Origin: Halomontanus rarus
Lineage (GTDB): Archaea; Halobacteriota; Halobacteria; Halobacteriales; Natrialbaceae
Assembly (NCBI RefSeq): GCF_017357405.1
Contig: NZ_CP071598.1
Coordinates: 1,054,001 to 1,118,000, forward strand
Reading direction: 5' to 3'
DNA length: 64,000 bases
The notes beneath the pieces were generated by a model. The model worked only from the letters and a program-made list of their open reading frames with translations. It ran no database searches and had not been told where the DNA came from. Shown one piece after another: positions 1-8,842 of the stretch. Each line of letters begins with the position of its first letter. Position 1 is the first letter of the stretch. The translations under genes and the position numbers were made by a program.

Positions 1-260
1 GCGATTGCGTGTGCGGCCGTCGGACTCGTAATGAGCATGAACAGCGCGAGCAGGGCGACCTTGATCGTCGCAGTATCGACTCCGAAGGTGACACCGACCG
101 CCGCGAGCGCGAGCAGAGCGCCGAGCGTGTCGCTCTTCGACGCCGCGTGTGTTCGCGTGTAGAGGTCCGGCAGCCGGTAGATTCCGACGACGGCGACGAA
201 CGTGAAGAAGAGGCCGCTGACGACCAGCGCGCCGACGGCAACAGTTCCGTACTCGACCAT
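1..260 (-). CDS. mnhG: Monovalent cation/H+ antiporter subunit G (partial, cut by window start)
   Basis: Read on the minus strand from the ATG at 258-260, the frame stays open to base 1 and gives about 86 residues. The segments LVVSGLFFTFVAVVGIYRLP and DLYTRTHAASKSDTLG are typical of the MnhG/MrpG family, a small membrane subunit of the multi-subunit Mrp Na+/H+ antiporter. The start overlaps the stop of mnhF in a TGATG arrangement, which implies translational coupling in an E-F-G operon. The C-terminus lies outside the window. Identity is confident; only completeness is missing. Confidence 0.9.
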   Translation of the reverse strand, partial: MVEYGTVAVGALVVSGLFFTFVAVVGIYRLPDLYTRTHAASKSDTLGALLALAAVGVTFGVDTATIKVALLALFMLITSPTAAHAI

Positions 261-562
261 CAGAGGACACCCCCGCGTTCGACGGTGAACTTCGAGATCG
301 CGATGCTCATCAGGAAGTTGAGCAGGGCGTACACCAGCGCGATGTCGAGAAACGCCGGTTCGTCCATCGCCCCCGCCAGCAGCGCGATCACGATGACGGC
401 GTTCGAGCCGATGACGTTGAGGGCGATGACCCGGTCTTGCATCGTCGGCCCGAGCATCACTCGGCCCAGCAACAGGACCGACACGAACACGACGCCAACT
501 GCGCCGGCGAGCAGCAGCGTCGACCCAGTGCCACCGGTTCCAATTCCAATTCCCTCGATCAC
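260..562 (-). CDS. mnhF: Monovalent cation/H+ antiporter subunit F
   Basis: This 100-residue protein has three hydrophobic segments (about 12-33, 42-63 and 68-88). The centre carries the MnhF/MrpF signature GPTMQDRVIALNVIGSNAV. It should be a small membrane subunit of the Mrp complex that exchanges Na+ for H+ across the cytoplasmic membrane, useful for sodium and pH balance in a salt-loving cell. It overlaps mnhE upstream by 4 nt and mnhG downstream at a TGATG, so the three genes form one operon read leftward. Length is normal for the family. Confidence 0.93.
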   Translation of the reverse strand: MIEGIGIGTGGTGSTLLLAGAVGVVFVSVLLLGRVMLGPTMQDRVIALNVIGSNAVIVIALLAGAMDEPAFLDIALVYALLNFLMSIAISKFTVERGGVL

Positions 563-1713
563 GACGACTCACCCGCGGTTCCGTCGTCATCGCCCGCAGC
601 AGCGTTGCCGGTCCCGGTTTCAGTCTCGGCCCCACCGTCGCTCGCGTTCGCCTCGGTATTCACGGCGAGTCGTTCACGCGGTGACGGATACCGCATCGCG
701 CTGCGACCGTAGAAGACGAATCTGACGGCTCGCTCGAGTCCGCCGTCTAACAGGTCTTCGCGAGAGCCGGAGGTCAACGAGTGAACGACGAACTCGCGGT
801 TTCGGACGTCGACGGTGAGGGTTCCGGGCGTGAGCGTGATGCTGTTCGCGAGGGTCGTCGTCGCCGTCCCACCCCAGACGCCCGCCTCGAAGCGTTCCAT
901 GGTTGGATCGATCGGGAGGGACGGATGGAGCACGACGTACGCGATCTGAACGTTCGCCGTGACGATCTTCCAGAGTAAATAGGGAACGTAGAGGAGCCAC
1001 CGCCAGGCCGTCGTCACTACTCGAGTGGGCTGAGGCGTTTGCTCGAAGGTAATCCGCGAGAGAACACCGGCGACCAGCAGCGCTGTCACACCGCCGGTAA
1101 CGAGATCGAACATCACGTCTCCGAAGCCGCCGAGTACCAGGTAAAATCCGAACGAGAGTCCCGCGACCGACAGAAACTGCGCGAGTCCGCCGCGAGTGAC
1201 GAGTCTGCCCTTCCGGGCTGGCCGTTCGACTGGAGCCATCTCGAGATCGAACCCCCTGATGTCGCGGAGTTCCGTCTCGATCGAGCGGCCGATCGGCGTC
1301 TCGACGGGCATCCGGTGATCGGGATCGACGATGACCGTCTCGATTTCCCGTTCGTCGGCGACGGCGACGATAGCGTCGACGTATTCGACCGGGTTCGGTG
1401 GATATCGGGCGAGTTCCGGCATCGCTGTCCTGACGTCGACCGACCCCTCGGGATCGGTCATCTCGAGCGTGTCGGTGGCGACCGCTGCAGCACGCTCGAG
1501 CAGGTGGTCGACGTCGTCACGATCGGTCACACCTGGCGGGCCGTCGGGCGTGATCGGCGCGACTAGAAAGAGATCGACGTGTTCGTCGGTTTCCGCGGCG
1601 ACTTCTCGGGCTTCGCGGGCCGCGTACTCGACGGTTTCGTCGAGGGTCGGCGAGTCGGAGACGGGGACGAGAAAGCCGAAATCTGCGTCTCCACTCCCGA
1701 GTTCGGTAGTCAT
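559..1713 (-). CDS. mnhE: Mnh antiporter subunit E with N-terminal Usp-like domain
   Basis: This 384-residue protein is longer than a stand-alone MnhE (about 160-200 residues). Residues 1-160 resemble a universal-stress-protein/Rossmann fold (VPVSDSPTLDETVEYA at the start, an IETVIVDPDHRMP strand later). Residues 175-340 are the MnhE membrane domain, with PYLLWKIVTANVQIAYVVLH and NSITLTPGTLTVDV as recognisable motifs. The last 35 residues are an acidic Ala/Gly/Thr tail. It is the first recognisable gene of the operon and overlaps mnhF by 4 nt. A cytoplasmic regulatory role for the Usp-like domain is inference. Confidence 0.9.
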   Translation of the reverse strand: MTTELGSGDADFGFLVPVSDSPTLDETVEYAAREAREVAAETDEHVDLFLVAPITPDGPPGVTDRDDVDHLLERAAAVATDTLEMTDPEGSVDVRTAMPELARYPPNPVEYVDAIVAVADEREIETVIVDPDHRMPVETPIGRSIETELRDIRGFDLEMAPVERPARKGRLVTRGGLAQFLSVAGLSFGFYLVLGGFGDVMFDLVTGGVTALLVAGVLSRITFEQTPQPTRVVTTAWRWLLYVPYLLWKIVTANVQIAYVVLHPSLPIDPTMERFEAGVWGGTATTTLANSITLTPGTLTVDVRNREFVVHSLTSGSREDLLDGGLERAVRFVFYGRSAMRYPSPRERLAVNTEANASDGGAETETGTGNAAAGDDDGTAGESS

Positions 1714-1993
1714 TGCGCGGAGATTTCCACCGAGTGACCTTCAATGTTCTCGTTTCCCACAACAGACGTGCCCGTTTCCGACGGACAGGCGATTATGCAC
1801 GGAAGAATACGGCAGGTATGATTGCCCGCGAGTTTGTGTAATTTTTATACGGTTGTTCGAGGCGAATCACACTATTTCGCGCGACCGTCCCCGGTCGAGA
1901 AGTGCGTCGAACCGACCCTGTGTATCGCTACCGAGTCGGTCCAGAGAGCGTCGCGAAAACGAGACGCGAGGGTCGTGAATCGAATGCGCCCGA

Positions 1994-2293
1994 TCAATCG
2001 CCGACCGATTGACCGGCCGAGTGAAGATACTCGCGTTGCCACTCGTAGCGGGCCTCGATGACGTTCATTCCCCGGTTCGTGATCGTATAGGAGTTCGTCC
2101 GTCCGTCCAGTGTCCCCTTTTCGACCAGACCTTGTTCGACGAGCGTGTCGAGGTTCGAGTAGAGCCGTCCGTGGAGGATGTTTCGATCCTGCGATCGCTC
2201 GAGCTCGCGCATGATCTCGTTGCCGCTCGGTGCGCCCATGCCGCTCAGGACGAACAGCAGGTCGCGTTGGAAGCCGGTCAGCTCGTACAACAT
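1994..2293 (-). CDS. PadR-family transcriptional regulator
   Basis: This 99-residue protein has a PadR-type winged helix. It opens with LTGFQRDLLFVLSGMGAPSG, followed by the recognition-helix region LHGRLYSNLDTLVEQGLVEK and the wing GRTNSYTITNRG. PadR proteins usually act as dimeric repressors; no ligand can be deduced here. The protein is at the short end of the family, with only a brief C-terminal helix. A TATA-like stretch on the minus strand (around 2319-2332) lies about 27-38 nt before the ATG, consistent with a leaderless transcript. The target is unknown; it stands alone between the Mnh operon and a divergent membrane protein. Confidence 0.88.
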   Translation of the reverse strand: MLYELTGFQRDLLFVLSGMGAPSGNEIMRELERSQDRNILHGRLYSNLDTLVEQGLVEKGTLDGRTNSYTITNRGMNVIEARYEWQREYLHSAGQSVGD

Positions 2294-2761
2294 ATACTGT
2301 TGGAGGTTCGATTTCGGACCACAAATATCGGCGTTATTGTCCCAAACGTTAGCGATGTGATAAGGGTGAAACTGACCTCGAGACGGTCAATCGGTCCAGT
2401 CGTGAAACCCGTACGGAGAGAACGACGCCACGATCGCCTCCTCGCCGATTCGAACGCGGTCAGTAGCCGATCGGAGAGTGCCGAACGAGCGGGCTAGACG
2501 CCTGATTCTCGGTTTATCGCCTGTATAATAAACAGCCGAAGCGGGGACAGCTTACGTAATGCACACTGACAGATTCGCGCTCGAGACGGGTCGTCACCGC
2601 CGACCCCGGTTCGAGGCACGCGGACGGGGACGGAGACGGAGACGGACGGTTTCGCGGATCGAACGCGACCGAGCGTCGCGTCGGACGCCAGCGACGGGAC
2701 GCTCGAGTGAGACGGACGGCCTGTAACCGGGACCGAGAGACGTTCACCACCATCAATACGA
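2294..2761. other. Intergenic region between divergent genes
   Basis: No convincing gene is seen in these 468 bases. The left end holds the probable promoter of the PadR gene. An AT-richer patch near 2510-2535 (tttatcgcctgtataataaa) could be a distant promoter for the rightward membrane protein, but it lies over 200 nt before that start codon. Confidence 0.4.
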
Positions 2762-3607
2762 ATGATAGTTTCGACCACGACGAACGCGGACGGCGGGACA
2801 GTCAGTATCGACCGGGACGAGTACCGAGAGTCGGTCGTCGAACCGGTTCGGACGGCCGGAACCGGGATCCAGTTGATGCTCGTCGTCGCCGGGATCGCCT
2901 TCTTCGTCGCCGGCGTCGCGCTCGCGTTCGGCGGACCGGGAGCCGGCGACATCACGTCCGGACTGGTCGACGACGAGACGTCGGTTCCGGGGTTCGGTGG
3001 TGGAGGTGAAGATGAGAGCGAGAGTGAAAGCGAGGGTGGGAGTGACGACACCGGGAGCGGAGCCGAAAGCGGCGGCGGAAGTATCTCGGTCGGTGGAGGT
3101 GACGAGACGAACGAGAGCGGTGACCAGTCCGGCAGTGACGACAGTGGGTCGGACGGCGATTCGAGCGACGAACCCGATGCTGGGAACGAGAGTGACGACG
3201 GGGATGGTACGGACGAAGACGGGAGCGATGGAAGCGACGATCTGGACGGCACCGACGACGACACTAGTGGGAGCGACAACGAGACCGACGACGACACCAG
3301 TGGGAGTGGTAACGAGACCGACGACACCAGTGGGAGTGATAACGAAACCGACGACGGAAGCACTGATGGGAGCGACGAAGACACCGACGGCACTGACGAC
3401 GACACTAGCGGAAGTGACAACGAGACCGACGACACCAGCGGAAGTGACAACGAGACCGACGACACCAGCGGAAGTGACAACGAGACCGACGACACCAGCG
3501 GGAGTGATAACGAGACCGACGATACCAGCGGAAGTGATAACGAAACCGACGATACCAGCGGAAGTGATAACGAAACCGACGACGACAGTGGTTTCCCGAT
3601 CGGGTAA
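2762..3607 (+). CDS. Single-pass membrane protein with long acidic Ser/Asp/Thr repeat tail
   Basis: This 281-residue protein has one transmembrane segment at about residues 37-57 (IQLMLVVAGIAFFVAGVALA). From about residue 80 to the end it is almost entirely Asp, Ser, Gly, Glu, Thr and Asn, closing with six consecutive TSGSDNETDD decapeptides and earlier degenerate copies. The tail has no hydrophobic content and is probably disordered and highly acidic. It contains N-x-T sequons (NET) that could be glycosylated if exported. Orientation and function are unknown. Codon phase is preserved through the DNA repeats, which supports coding. Several long frames on other strands here are by-products of the repeat. 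Confidence 0.75.
   Translation: MIVSTTTNADGGTVSIDRDEYRESVVEPVRTAGTGIQLMLVVAGIAFFVAGVALAFGGPGAGDITSGLVDDETSVPGFGGGGEDESESESEGGSDDTGSGAESGGGSISVGGGDETNESGDQSGSDDSGSDGDSSDEPDAGNESDDGDGTDEDGSDGSDDLDGTDDDTSGSDNETDDDTSGSGNETDDTSGSDNETDDGSTDGSDEDTDGTDDDTSGSDNETDDTSGSDNETDDTSGSDNETDDTSGSDNETDDTSGSDNETDDTSGSDNETDDDSGFPIG
3404..3583 (+). repeat. 30-bp tandem repeat (6 in-phase units)
   Basis: Six head-to-tail 30-bp units each encode TSGSDNETDD. Differences between units are mostly silent (gac/gat, gag/gaa, ggg/gga). Three more diverged copies lie at about 3260-3360. Unit length is a multiple of three, so copy-number change would keep the frame. Confidence 0.9.
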
Positions 3608-4349
3608 CACATCGATCTATCCGAAATCGAGCGATAACGACTAATCCCCTCTCAGAATCGCACCGACGTACGCACTCGAGACGAGGTGCCCGACCGAAAA
3701 CCGGCGTACTGAGTGGAAAGCGGAGAGGAGACGGGAACCCGTCAATCGAGGAGCGCTCCGACCTCACCCCGTATGTGAAATGATTTTTGGCGGACCCAAT
3801 CTGGCAACTGGCATCTGAGAGTTAAATCTAGAAACGGTCAGCATCCGTACGAGTGCTGGGAACGTTGTATCCGGGAGTGATCGGCGTGCTGAACTGGCGA
3901 AACGGGTATTTACAGTACTTATTCCACCGGTCTCGAAACAACTCCCGTGGTCCGTGACACTCTTTGCTCGGCTCACCGGTCTGAAGCTCTGGTCCACCTA
4001 TACGACGAAACGCGTCCACGGCCCGGTTTTGATCGCGGTGTGAGACCGGTCGGAGTGGAGCCTCGACCGACTGTGACGAGAGACTGTCTGGACTGTAACG
4101 GAGAGTCGATCGTGGAATCCGAAACCGTTCGCAGAACTGATGGTTCTACTGGGACACACAAGAGTGAACTCTCGAGAACGCGTCCATAGACCCCGAGATC
4201 GACACGGTGAGACGCGAGTCTCGAGCACACGACCGCAGAACGGACGAGAGTGTTGTAGAGGTCTTCCCACCACGTCGATTACACTCACGTCTATAATGAA
4301 TCGGCCAGTAAGTAGGTCTGCTTATTGATCGTACTGGTTCTTCGACTGC
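3608..4349. other. Long gene-poor stretch
   Basis: In 742 bases I find no frame with haloarchaeal codon bias, recognisable protein motif or structured RNA. Short frames exist on both strands but look random. It separates the repeat protein from the AT-richer lipoprotein gene and may be degraded sequence. Confidence 0.4.
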
Positions 4350-4841
4350 TCACTCGTTCTGTGGACAGTTCGGGTTGAGCACAGCACCCATCATGGTGAG
4401 AGAAGGACCACTACTACTACTACTACTACTACCCATCTGTCCGCATTTGATCTGGAATTCCATTTCGACACATTCCAAATCTGGACTGATCCCATCTGCT
4501 TCATCCCATTCGTCATCCCCATCAAGTCGAGCATATATTCGGTACTTTCCTGCCTCTTGAGGTGGCTGAGAAGGAACAATGTAGGTGAGATCGATGCTTT
4601 CTTCAGGATCAGCAGGAGCAGCATCTATTTCTATAACTTCGCGGTAGACTTCCTCACCACTTTTTTCAACCAGCAAGTGGATCGTATGCGGCTCATAGCA
4701 GTAATTCGCAACCGTAAATTCGCCAAGACGGATAGTAGGGGGAGAAGCACCACTGGTAGAACAGCCACCCATACCCATTGTCAGTGAAGCAGCTGTTATC
4801 CCAAGGATTGAGCGACGTGTCGCCATTGAAAAATCGTTCAT
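4350..4841 (-). CDS. Putative Tat-exported lipoprotein
   Basis: This 163-residue protein has an N-terminal twin-arginine-like signal (TRRSILGITAASLTMGMGGC) ending in a lipobox cysteine near residue 27. It should be secreted and lipid-anchored. The mature part reads like a small beta-sandwich (GEFTVANYCYEPHTIHLLVE, then KYRIYARLDGDDEWDE) with several cysteines, followed by a seven-serine run and a short tail. I do not recognise a family. The gene is clearly richer in A/T and in A/T-ending codons than its neighbours, which suggests recent acquisition. Confidence 0.7.
   Translation of the reverse strand: MNDFSMATRRSILGITAASLTMGMGGCSTSGASPPTIRLGEFTVANYCYEPHTIHLLVEKSGEEVYREVIEIDAAPADPEESIDLTYIVPSQPPQEAGKYRIYARLDGDDEWDEADGISPDLECVEMEFQIKCGQMGSSSSSSSGPSLTMMGAVLNPNCPQNE
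4410..4432. repeat. ACT trinucleotide microsatellite
   Basis: About 7.7 copies of ACT lie inside the lipoprotein gene and encode seven serines on the minus strand. Slippage here would change serine number without breaking the frame. Confidence 0.85.
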
Positions 4842-5027
4842 TTGTATTCACATATTTGTATTGGTGAATAGGTTGACCCGCTGTGATACTTAGCCAACCT
4901 GTATTGAGCGATTCGACGATTCGAAGAGAGGCGGTATACGAAGCGTTCTATCACACCCAGGCAGAACGGACGGAAGAAGCAGCTCACCGAACGACCGTAC
5001 CGACGGACACTGCGCGACGAAACCCGA

Positions 5028-6839
5028 TCACTCGACCGTCACGCTCTTGGCCAGGTTCCGCGGTTTGTCGATCGGCCGGCCGAGTTCGTTCGCGGCGTGG
5101 TAGGACAGCAGTTGCAATTGGACGTTCGCGAGCAGCCCCGCCCAGACCGGATGCGTGTCGGGAATCGACAGATGCGCGTCGCCGGTCCCGACGGCCTGGT
5201 GGTCGTCCGGCGCGACCGTGACGATCGGCGCACCGCGGGACTGCGCCTCCGTCGCGTTGGTCTGGACCGCCTCGTCGCCGCCACCCGTGAAGACCGAGAA
5301 CACCGGTGTCTCCTCGGTGACCAGCGCGAGCGGACCGTGTTTGAGCTCTCCGGCGGTGAACCCTTCGGCGTGCTCGTAGGTGATCTCCTTGAACTTCAGC
5401 GCCCCCTCGAGCGCGACGGCGTGTCCCAGCCCGCGTCCGATGAAGAAGAACGCCCTGCTCTCGAGGTATCGCTCGGCGAGTTCGCCGGCGCGGCTGGTCT
5501 CGACGACCGACTCGACTTGGTCCGGGAGGTCCGACAGCGACTCGAGCATGGCGTCGAGGTCGTCGATCGGCGCGGCGTCGGGGATGTCAGCGGCGATGCG
5601 CTGGGTGAGCAGGGCGAGCGTGACCGACTGCGAGGAGAAGGTCTTGGTGGCGGCGACGCCGATCTCCGGGCCGGCGCGGATGTAGAGCGCGTCGTCGGCC
5701 TCGCGAGCGGCTGTCGAGCCGACGACGTTGGTGACCGCGACGGTGCGAGCGCCGCGTGCCTTCGCCTCACGGACGGCCGCGAGCGTGTCGGCGGTCTCGC
5801 CGCTCTGGGTGACCGCGACGACGAGCGTGTGCTCGTCGATCGGGCCGACCGACGAGTCGTACTCGCTGGCGCGGTGGACTGCCGTGCGCACGTTGGCCTC
5901 CCGCAGGAGCCACTCCCCGTACATCGCGGCGTGGTAGGACGTTCCGCAGGCGACGAACTGGACGGCGTCGACGTCCGCGAACGCGCCCGCGGGGAACTCC
6001 TCGAGGTCGACCTCGCCGTCTGCGACCCGGCCCTCGATCGTGTTCGCGAGCGAGGTCGGCTGGCTGTGGATCTCCTTTCGCATGTAGTGGTCGTACTCGC
6101 CTTTCCCCGCGTCCTCGGGGTCCCAGTCGACGGTGTCCGTCTCGCGGGAGACTGGAGTGCCCTCGAGATCGGTGATTCGATACCCCTCGGGTTCGAGGAC
6201 GACGACGTCGCCGTCCTCGAGGTATATCACGTCGTTGGTCTCCTCGAGGAAGGCGGGGATGTCGCTCGCGAGGAAGAACTCGTTGTCTTCCATGCCGATG
6301 ACGAGCGGGGAGCCCCGGCGGGCGGCGTAGATGACGTGCTCGCCGGAGATCATCACCGCGACGGCGTAGCTGCCCTGCAGTTCGTCGATCGCCGTTCGGA
6401 ACGCTCGTTCGCTGTCCCACCCCTGGTCGAGGTAGTGCTGGACGAGGTGCGGAATGACCTCGGTGTCGGTGTCGCTGGTGAACTCGTGGCCTGCCGCGGC
6501 CAGTTGCTCTTTGAGCTCGATGTAGTTCTCGATGATGCCGTTGTGGACGACCGCGACGTCCGTCGTCGAGTCGGTGTGCGGATGCGCGTTCGCGTCCGTC
6601 GGCGGCCCGTGAGTGCTCCAGCGGGTGTGACCGATCCCGACCTGGCCTTCGAGCACGCTGGCGTCGATCTTGTTCTTCAGCTCCGAGACCTTCCCGGAGC
6701 GTTTCTGTACTTTGATTCCGGCGCCGTTCTGGACGGCGACGCCGGCCGAGTCGTAGCCGCGGTACTCGAGGTTCTCGAGTCCAGTAAGCAGGGTATCGAT
6801 CGCGTCTCCAGTCCCCACACGGCCGATTATTCCACACAT
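5028..6839 (-). CDS. glmS: Glutamine--fructose-6-phosphate aminotransferase (isomerizing)
   Basis: GlmS makes glucosamine-6-phosphate from fructose-6-phosphate and glutamine, the entry to amino-sugar and glycan synthesis. The start was set at MCGIIGRVG because the second residue must be the catalytic N-terminal Cys of the class-II glutaminase domain; upstream in-frame codons would block it. The glutaminase domain covers about residues 1-220 (NLEYRGYDSAGVA and HTRWSTHGPPTDANAHPH are visible). Two SIS isomerase domains follow (VACGTSYHAAMYGEWLL, VAVTQSGETADTLAA, later GALKFKEITYEHAEGF). At 603 residues it is full length and ends in the usual KPRNLAKSVTVE. It has no operon partner here. Confidence 0.97.
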   Translation of the reverse strand: MCGIIGRVGTGDAIDTLLTGLENLEYRGYDSAGVAVQNGAGIKVQKRSGKVSELKNKIDASVLEGQVGIGHTRWSTHGPPTDANAHPHTDSTTDVAVVHNGIIENYIELKEQLAAAGHEFTSDTDTEVIPHLVQHYLDQGWDSERAFRTAIDELQGSYAVAVMISGEHVIYAARRGSPLVIGMEDNEFFLASDIPAFLEETNDVIYLEDGDVVVLEPEGYRITDLEGTPVSRETDTVDWDPEDAGKGEYDHYMRKEIHSQPTSLANTIEGRVADGEVDLEEFPAGAFADVDAVQFVACGTSYHAAMYGEWLLREANVRTAVHRASEYDSSVGPIDEHTLVVAVTQSGETADTLAAVREAKARGARTVAVTNVVGSTAAREADDALYIRAGPEIGVAATKTFSSQSVTLALLTQRIAADIPDAAPIDDLDAMLESLSDLPDQVESVVETSRAGELAERYLESRAFFFIGRGLGHAVALEGALKFKEITYEHAEGFTAGELKHGPLALVTEETPVFSVFTGGGDEAVQTNATEAQSRGAPIVTVAPDDHQAVGTGDAHLSIPDTHPVWAGLLANVQLQLLSYHAANELGRPIDKPRNLAKSVTVE

Positions 6840-7489
6840 ACAGTACTCACCGTGAGAAGTTCCGCGCTGAATCCGCCTCACTCGACCGCGCTGGACGCCG
6901 AACGCCGGTCGGAGAGTCCGTCACATCGAGAGAGGGGCTGGCTACGGCGTCGTCTGCAGTCGGATATCGTATCATGGTCAGTTCGTCGTCCGTGACGACT
7001 GTCCGGGACGGCGAACGGTGCACGGACATGATAGCAACCAGTCCAGCCCGACCCATTACTATAGACGGGCTAACGCACCCGTTAGCAGGCGGATACTGGA
7101 TTCAGTAGCGAGGGGGCCGAGAGCCCGCGTCTTCGAGGGGTGGACCGAGGTGTCGTGGGGACGACCGACCGAACGTCCACTATTCGTCGCCGTGAGGGGA
7201 AAGCAGTGGACGAGCGACGAGACAGCGGCCAGTACGTCCACCGAACAGGTATCCGGCGTCTCGGTACGCGAGGACTACGACGGCGAATGCACGAGCTACG
7301 AAATCGACGCCGGGACCGGCTCGAGGGTGTCCGGAGGGAGCGCGAAGCGGACGATTCGGTCCGGTGGGACGAAGCGGACGAGTGGACGAAAAATAGTGTG
7401 TTCTTATCAGTGAACAGTAAACTAGCTTCGAATAATTCCTCGCCACCGGTGACCGAAGTACCTTTCACGGAGGCGCTCGTAGTGGTGGT
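6840..7489. other. Intergenic region between divergent genes
   Basis: This 650-base region lies between glmS (leftward) and the small DUF5786-like gene (rightward). Frames within it lack codon bias or motifs. It presumably holds both promoters; nothing else is supported. Confidence 0.4.
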
Positions 7490-7675
7490 ATGGGTTTTGG
7501 TAGCTACGATGAGTCCGAGCAGCAGCATCAGACACAGGACGACGAGGACGACGTCGACGCCGTCAAAGTTCACGAGCACGATCATCAGGGATCGGTCGAG
7601 TTCGAATCGGACCTCTCGACCGACGAACTCGTCTCACAGCTCGGATCGATGAAAGACGACGCTGACGACGAGTAG
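7490..7675 (+). CDS. Small acidic haloarchaeal protein, DUF5786-like
   Basis: This 61-residue protein begins MGFGSYDESEQQHQTQ and ends in a short helix-forming part (FESDLSTDELVSQLGSMKDD). The opening GSYDESEQ and the strongly acidic character match the small conserved haloarchaeal family annotated DUF5786. Its function is unknown. A five-T run about 40 nt after the stop looks like a transcription end, supporting a monocistronic gene. Confidence 0.75.
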   Translation: MGFGSYDESEQQHQTQDDEDDVDAVKVHEHDHQGSVEFESDLSTDELVSQLGSMKDDADDE

Positions 7676-7715
7676 ATCGAGATCAGCCTCATCCGGAACG
7701 ACCGGTCGTTCACAC

Positions 7716-7720
7716 TTTTT
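7716..7720 (+). terminator. Oligo-T terminator after the DUF5786-like gene
   Basis: A T5 run 41 nt past the stop codon lies in otherwise GC-rich sequence. Archaeal RNA polymerase commonly terminates at such runs. Confidence 0.45.
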
Positions 7721-7889
7721 ACTGCCCCAATTCGACTGACTGCCTCGAGCGGCCGGACCGATCGCCGACTGCCGACCGGTGGCAATTCGATCGAGAGACG
7801 GTCTCTTCGAAGGCGAGCGTCGAGTTCGGCCGCGCGGGATGCCCAGACCAGGACGAATCGAAGGCGGAGACGGAGACGGAATCGCCGGT

Positions 7890-8582
7890 TCAGGGCAACG
7901 AGGTCGCACAGAGTTCGGCGATCGCGCGTCGGAGTCGCTGGGAAATCGCCGACTTCGAGACGTCGAGTCGATCCGCCAGTTCGTTCTGCGAGATGCCACG
8001 CGGGACGTCGAAGTAACCCTCCTGGTAGGCGACGGTGAGCAGTTCCTGTTGTTTCGGCGTGAGTCCGACGAGTCCATCCTCGCCGTCGTCCGAGGTTCGC
8101 AGGTGGTTCACCTGAAATGAGATGTCCCGGTCCTGGCAAAACTCGTTCAACGAGACGAGCGCGTCGCGACCGGGGAACCGGATCTGGACGAGCCAGCCGT
8201 CGCGAGTACTCGAGCGCTCGAGGATGCGCCCTCCGATCTCGGCGATCGTTCCGGTCACGGAGATCGTTCGGTCGGTGAGTTCGACGCGGTAGACGCGCCG
8301 GTCCGGGTAGCGGTCGACGAGAACGGGATCCGTGACGGTCGGATCGGCCGCGAGTCCACTCTCGAATTCGTCGAACGCGTTCCCGTAGACGCTACAGAAG
8401 AGGAGACGTCGACCGGAGCCGACGATCGTCCGATACTCGGGTTCGACCGTCACGCCCGATGCGCGACGGAGCGTCGGTTGGAGGACGAGGTCCGCGTGAT
8501 CGAGTCGCACCTCCGCGACGATGCCGCCGTCGGCTTGCGAACGAAGGGCCGACTGTTCGAGACCGATCGGTTCGGTACTCAC
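7890..8582 (-). CDS. HTH_10 (bacterio-opsin activator type) transcriptional regulator
   Basis: This 230-residue protein has a C-terminal HTH_10 domain at about 170-225: LTPKQQELLTVAYQEGYFDV, PRGISQNELADRLDVSKSAI and a final SQRLRRA helix. The N-terminal 160 residues form a haloarchaeal sensor-like domain without a recognised ligand site. Such proteins are abundant one-component regulators in haloarchaea. It is read leftward and alone, with the large multi-sensor regulator upstream. The target is unknown. Confidence 0.87.
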   Translation of the reverse strand: MSTEPIGLEQSALRSQADGGIVAEVRLDHADLVLQPTLRRASGVTVEPEYRTIVGSGRRLLFCSVYGNAFDEFESGLAADPTVTDPVLVDRYPDRRVYRVELTDRTISVTGTIAEIGGRILERSSTRDGWLVQIRFPGRDALVSLNEFCQDRDISFQVNHLRTSDDGEDGLVGLTPKQQELLTVAYQEGYFDVPRGISQNELADRLDVSKSAISQRLRRAIAELCATSLP

Positions 8583-8842
8583 GATCGTATCACCGACGCG
8601 TGACGCGTCCGGTAATAGCTTGTTGGGTCGCTGTGTTGCATTAATTGGTCATTGCGTTCCCGGACAAATCATCGTGAAGGCTATACACGTAATCGGAGCC
8701 GAAAACGGATACAATACGTATTCATCCGTCAGCGATCCGGTCATTCGTTCGAGGTGGATAAAGACGGTATTTCCGGAAGTCGAGAGCGATAAACGCGACC
8801 CTACGAGTACTGAACTTCTGTGTCGACTCGAGACACGAGCGG

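Noticed and set aside
3404..3583. Possible CRISPR array
   Set aside because: Contiguous 30-bp units without spacers, in frame within a protein; a minisatellite.
5097..6995. 632-codon plus-strand frame opposite glmS
   Set aside because: Antisense shadow of a full-length glmS with all motifs intact; its own translation is Val/Arg/Asp-rich without any family motif.
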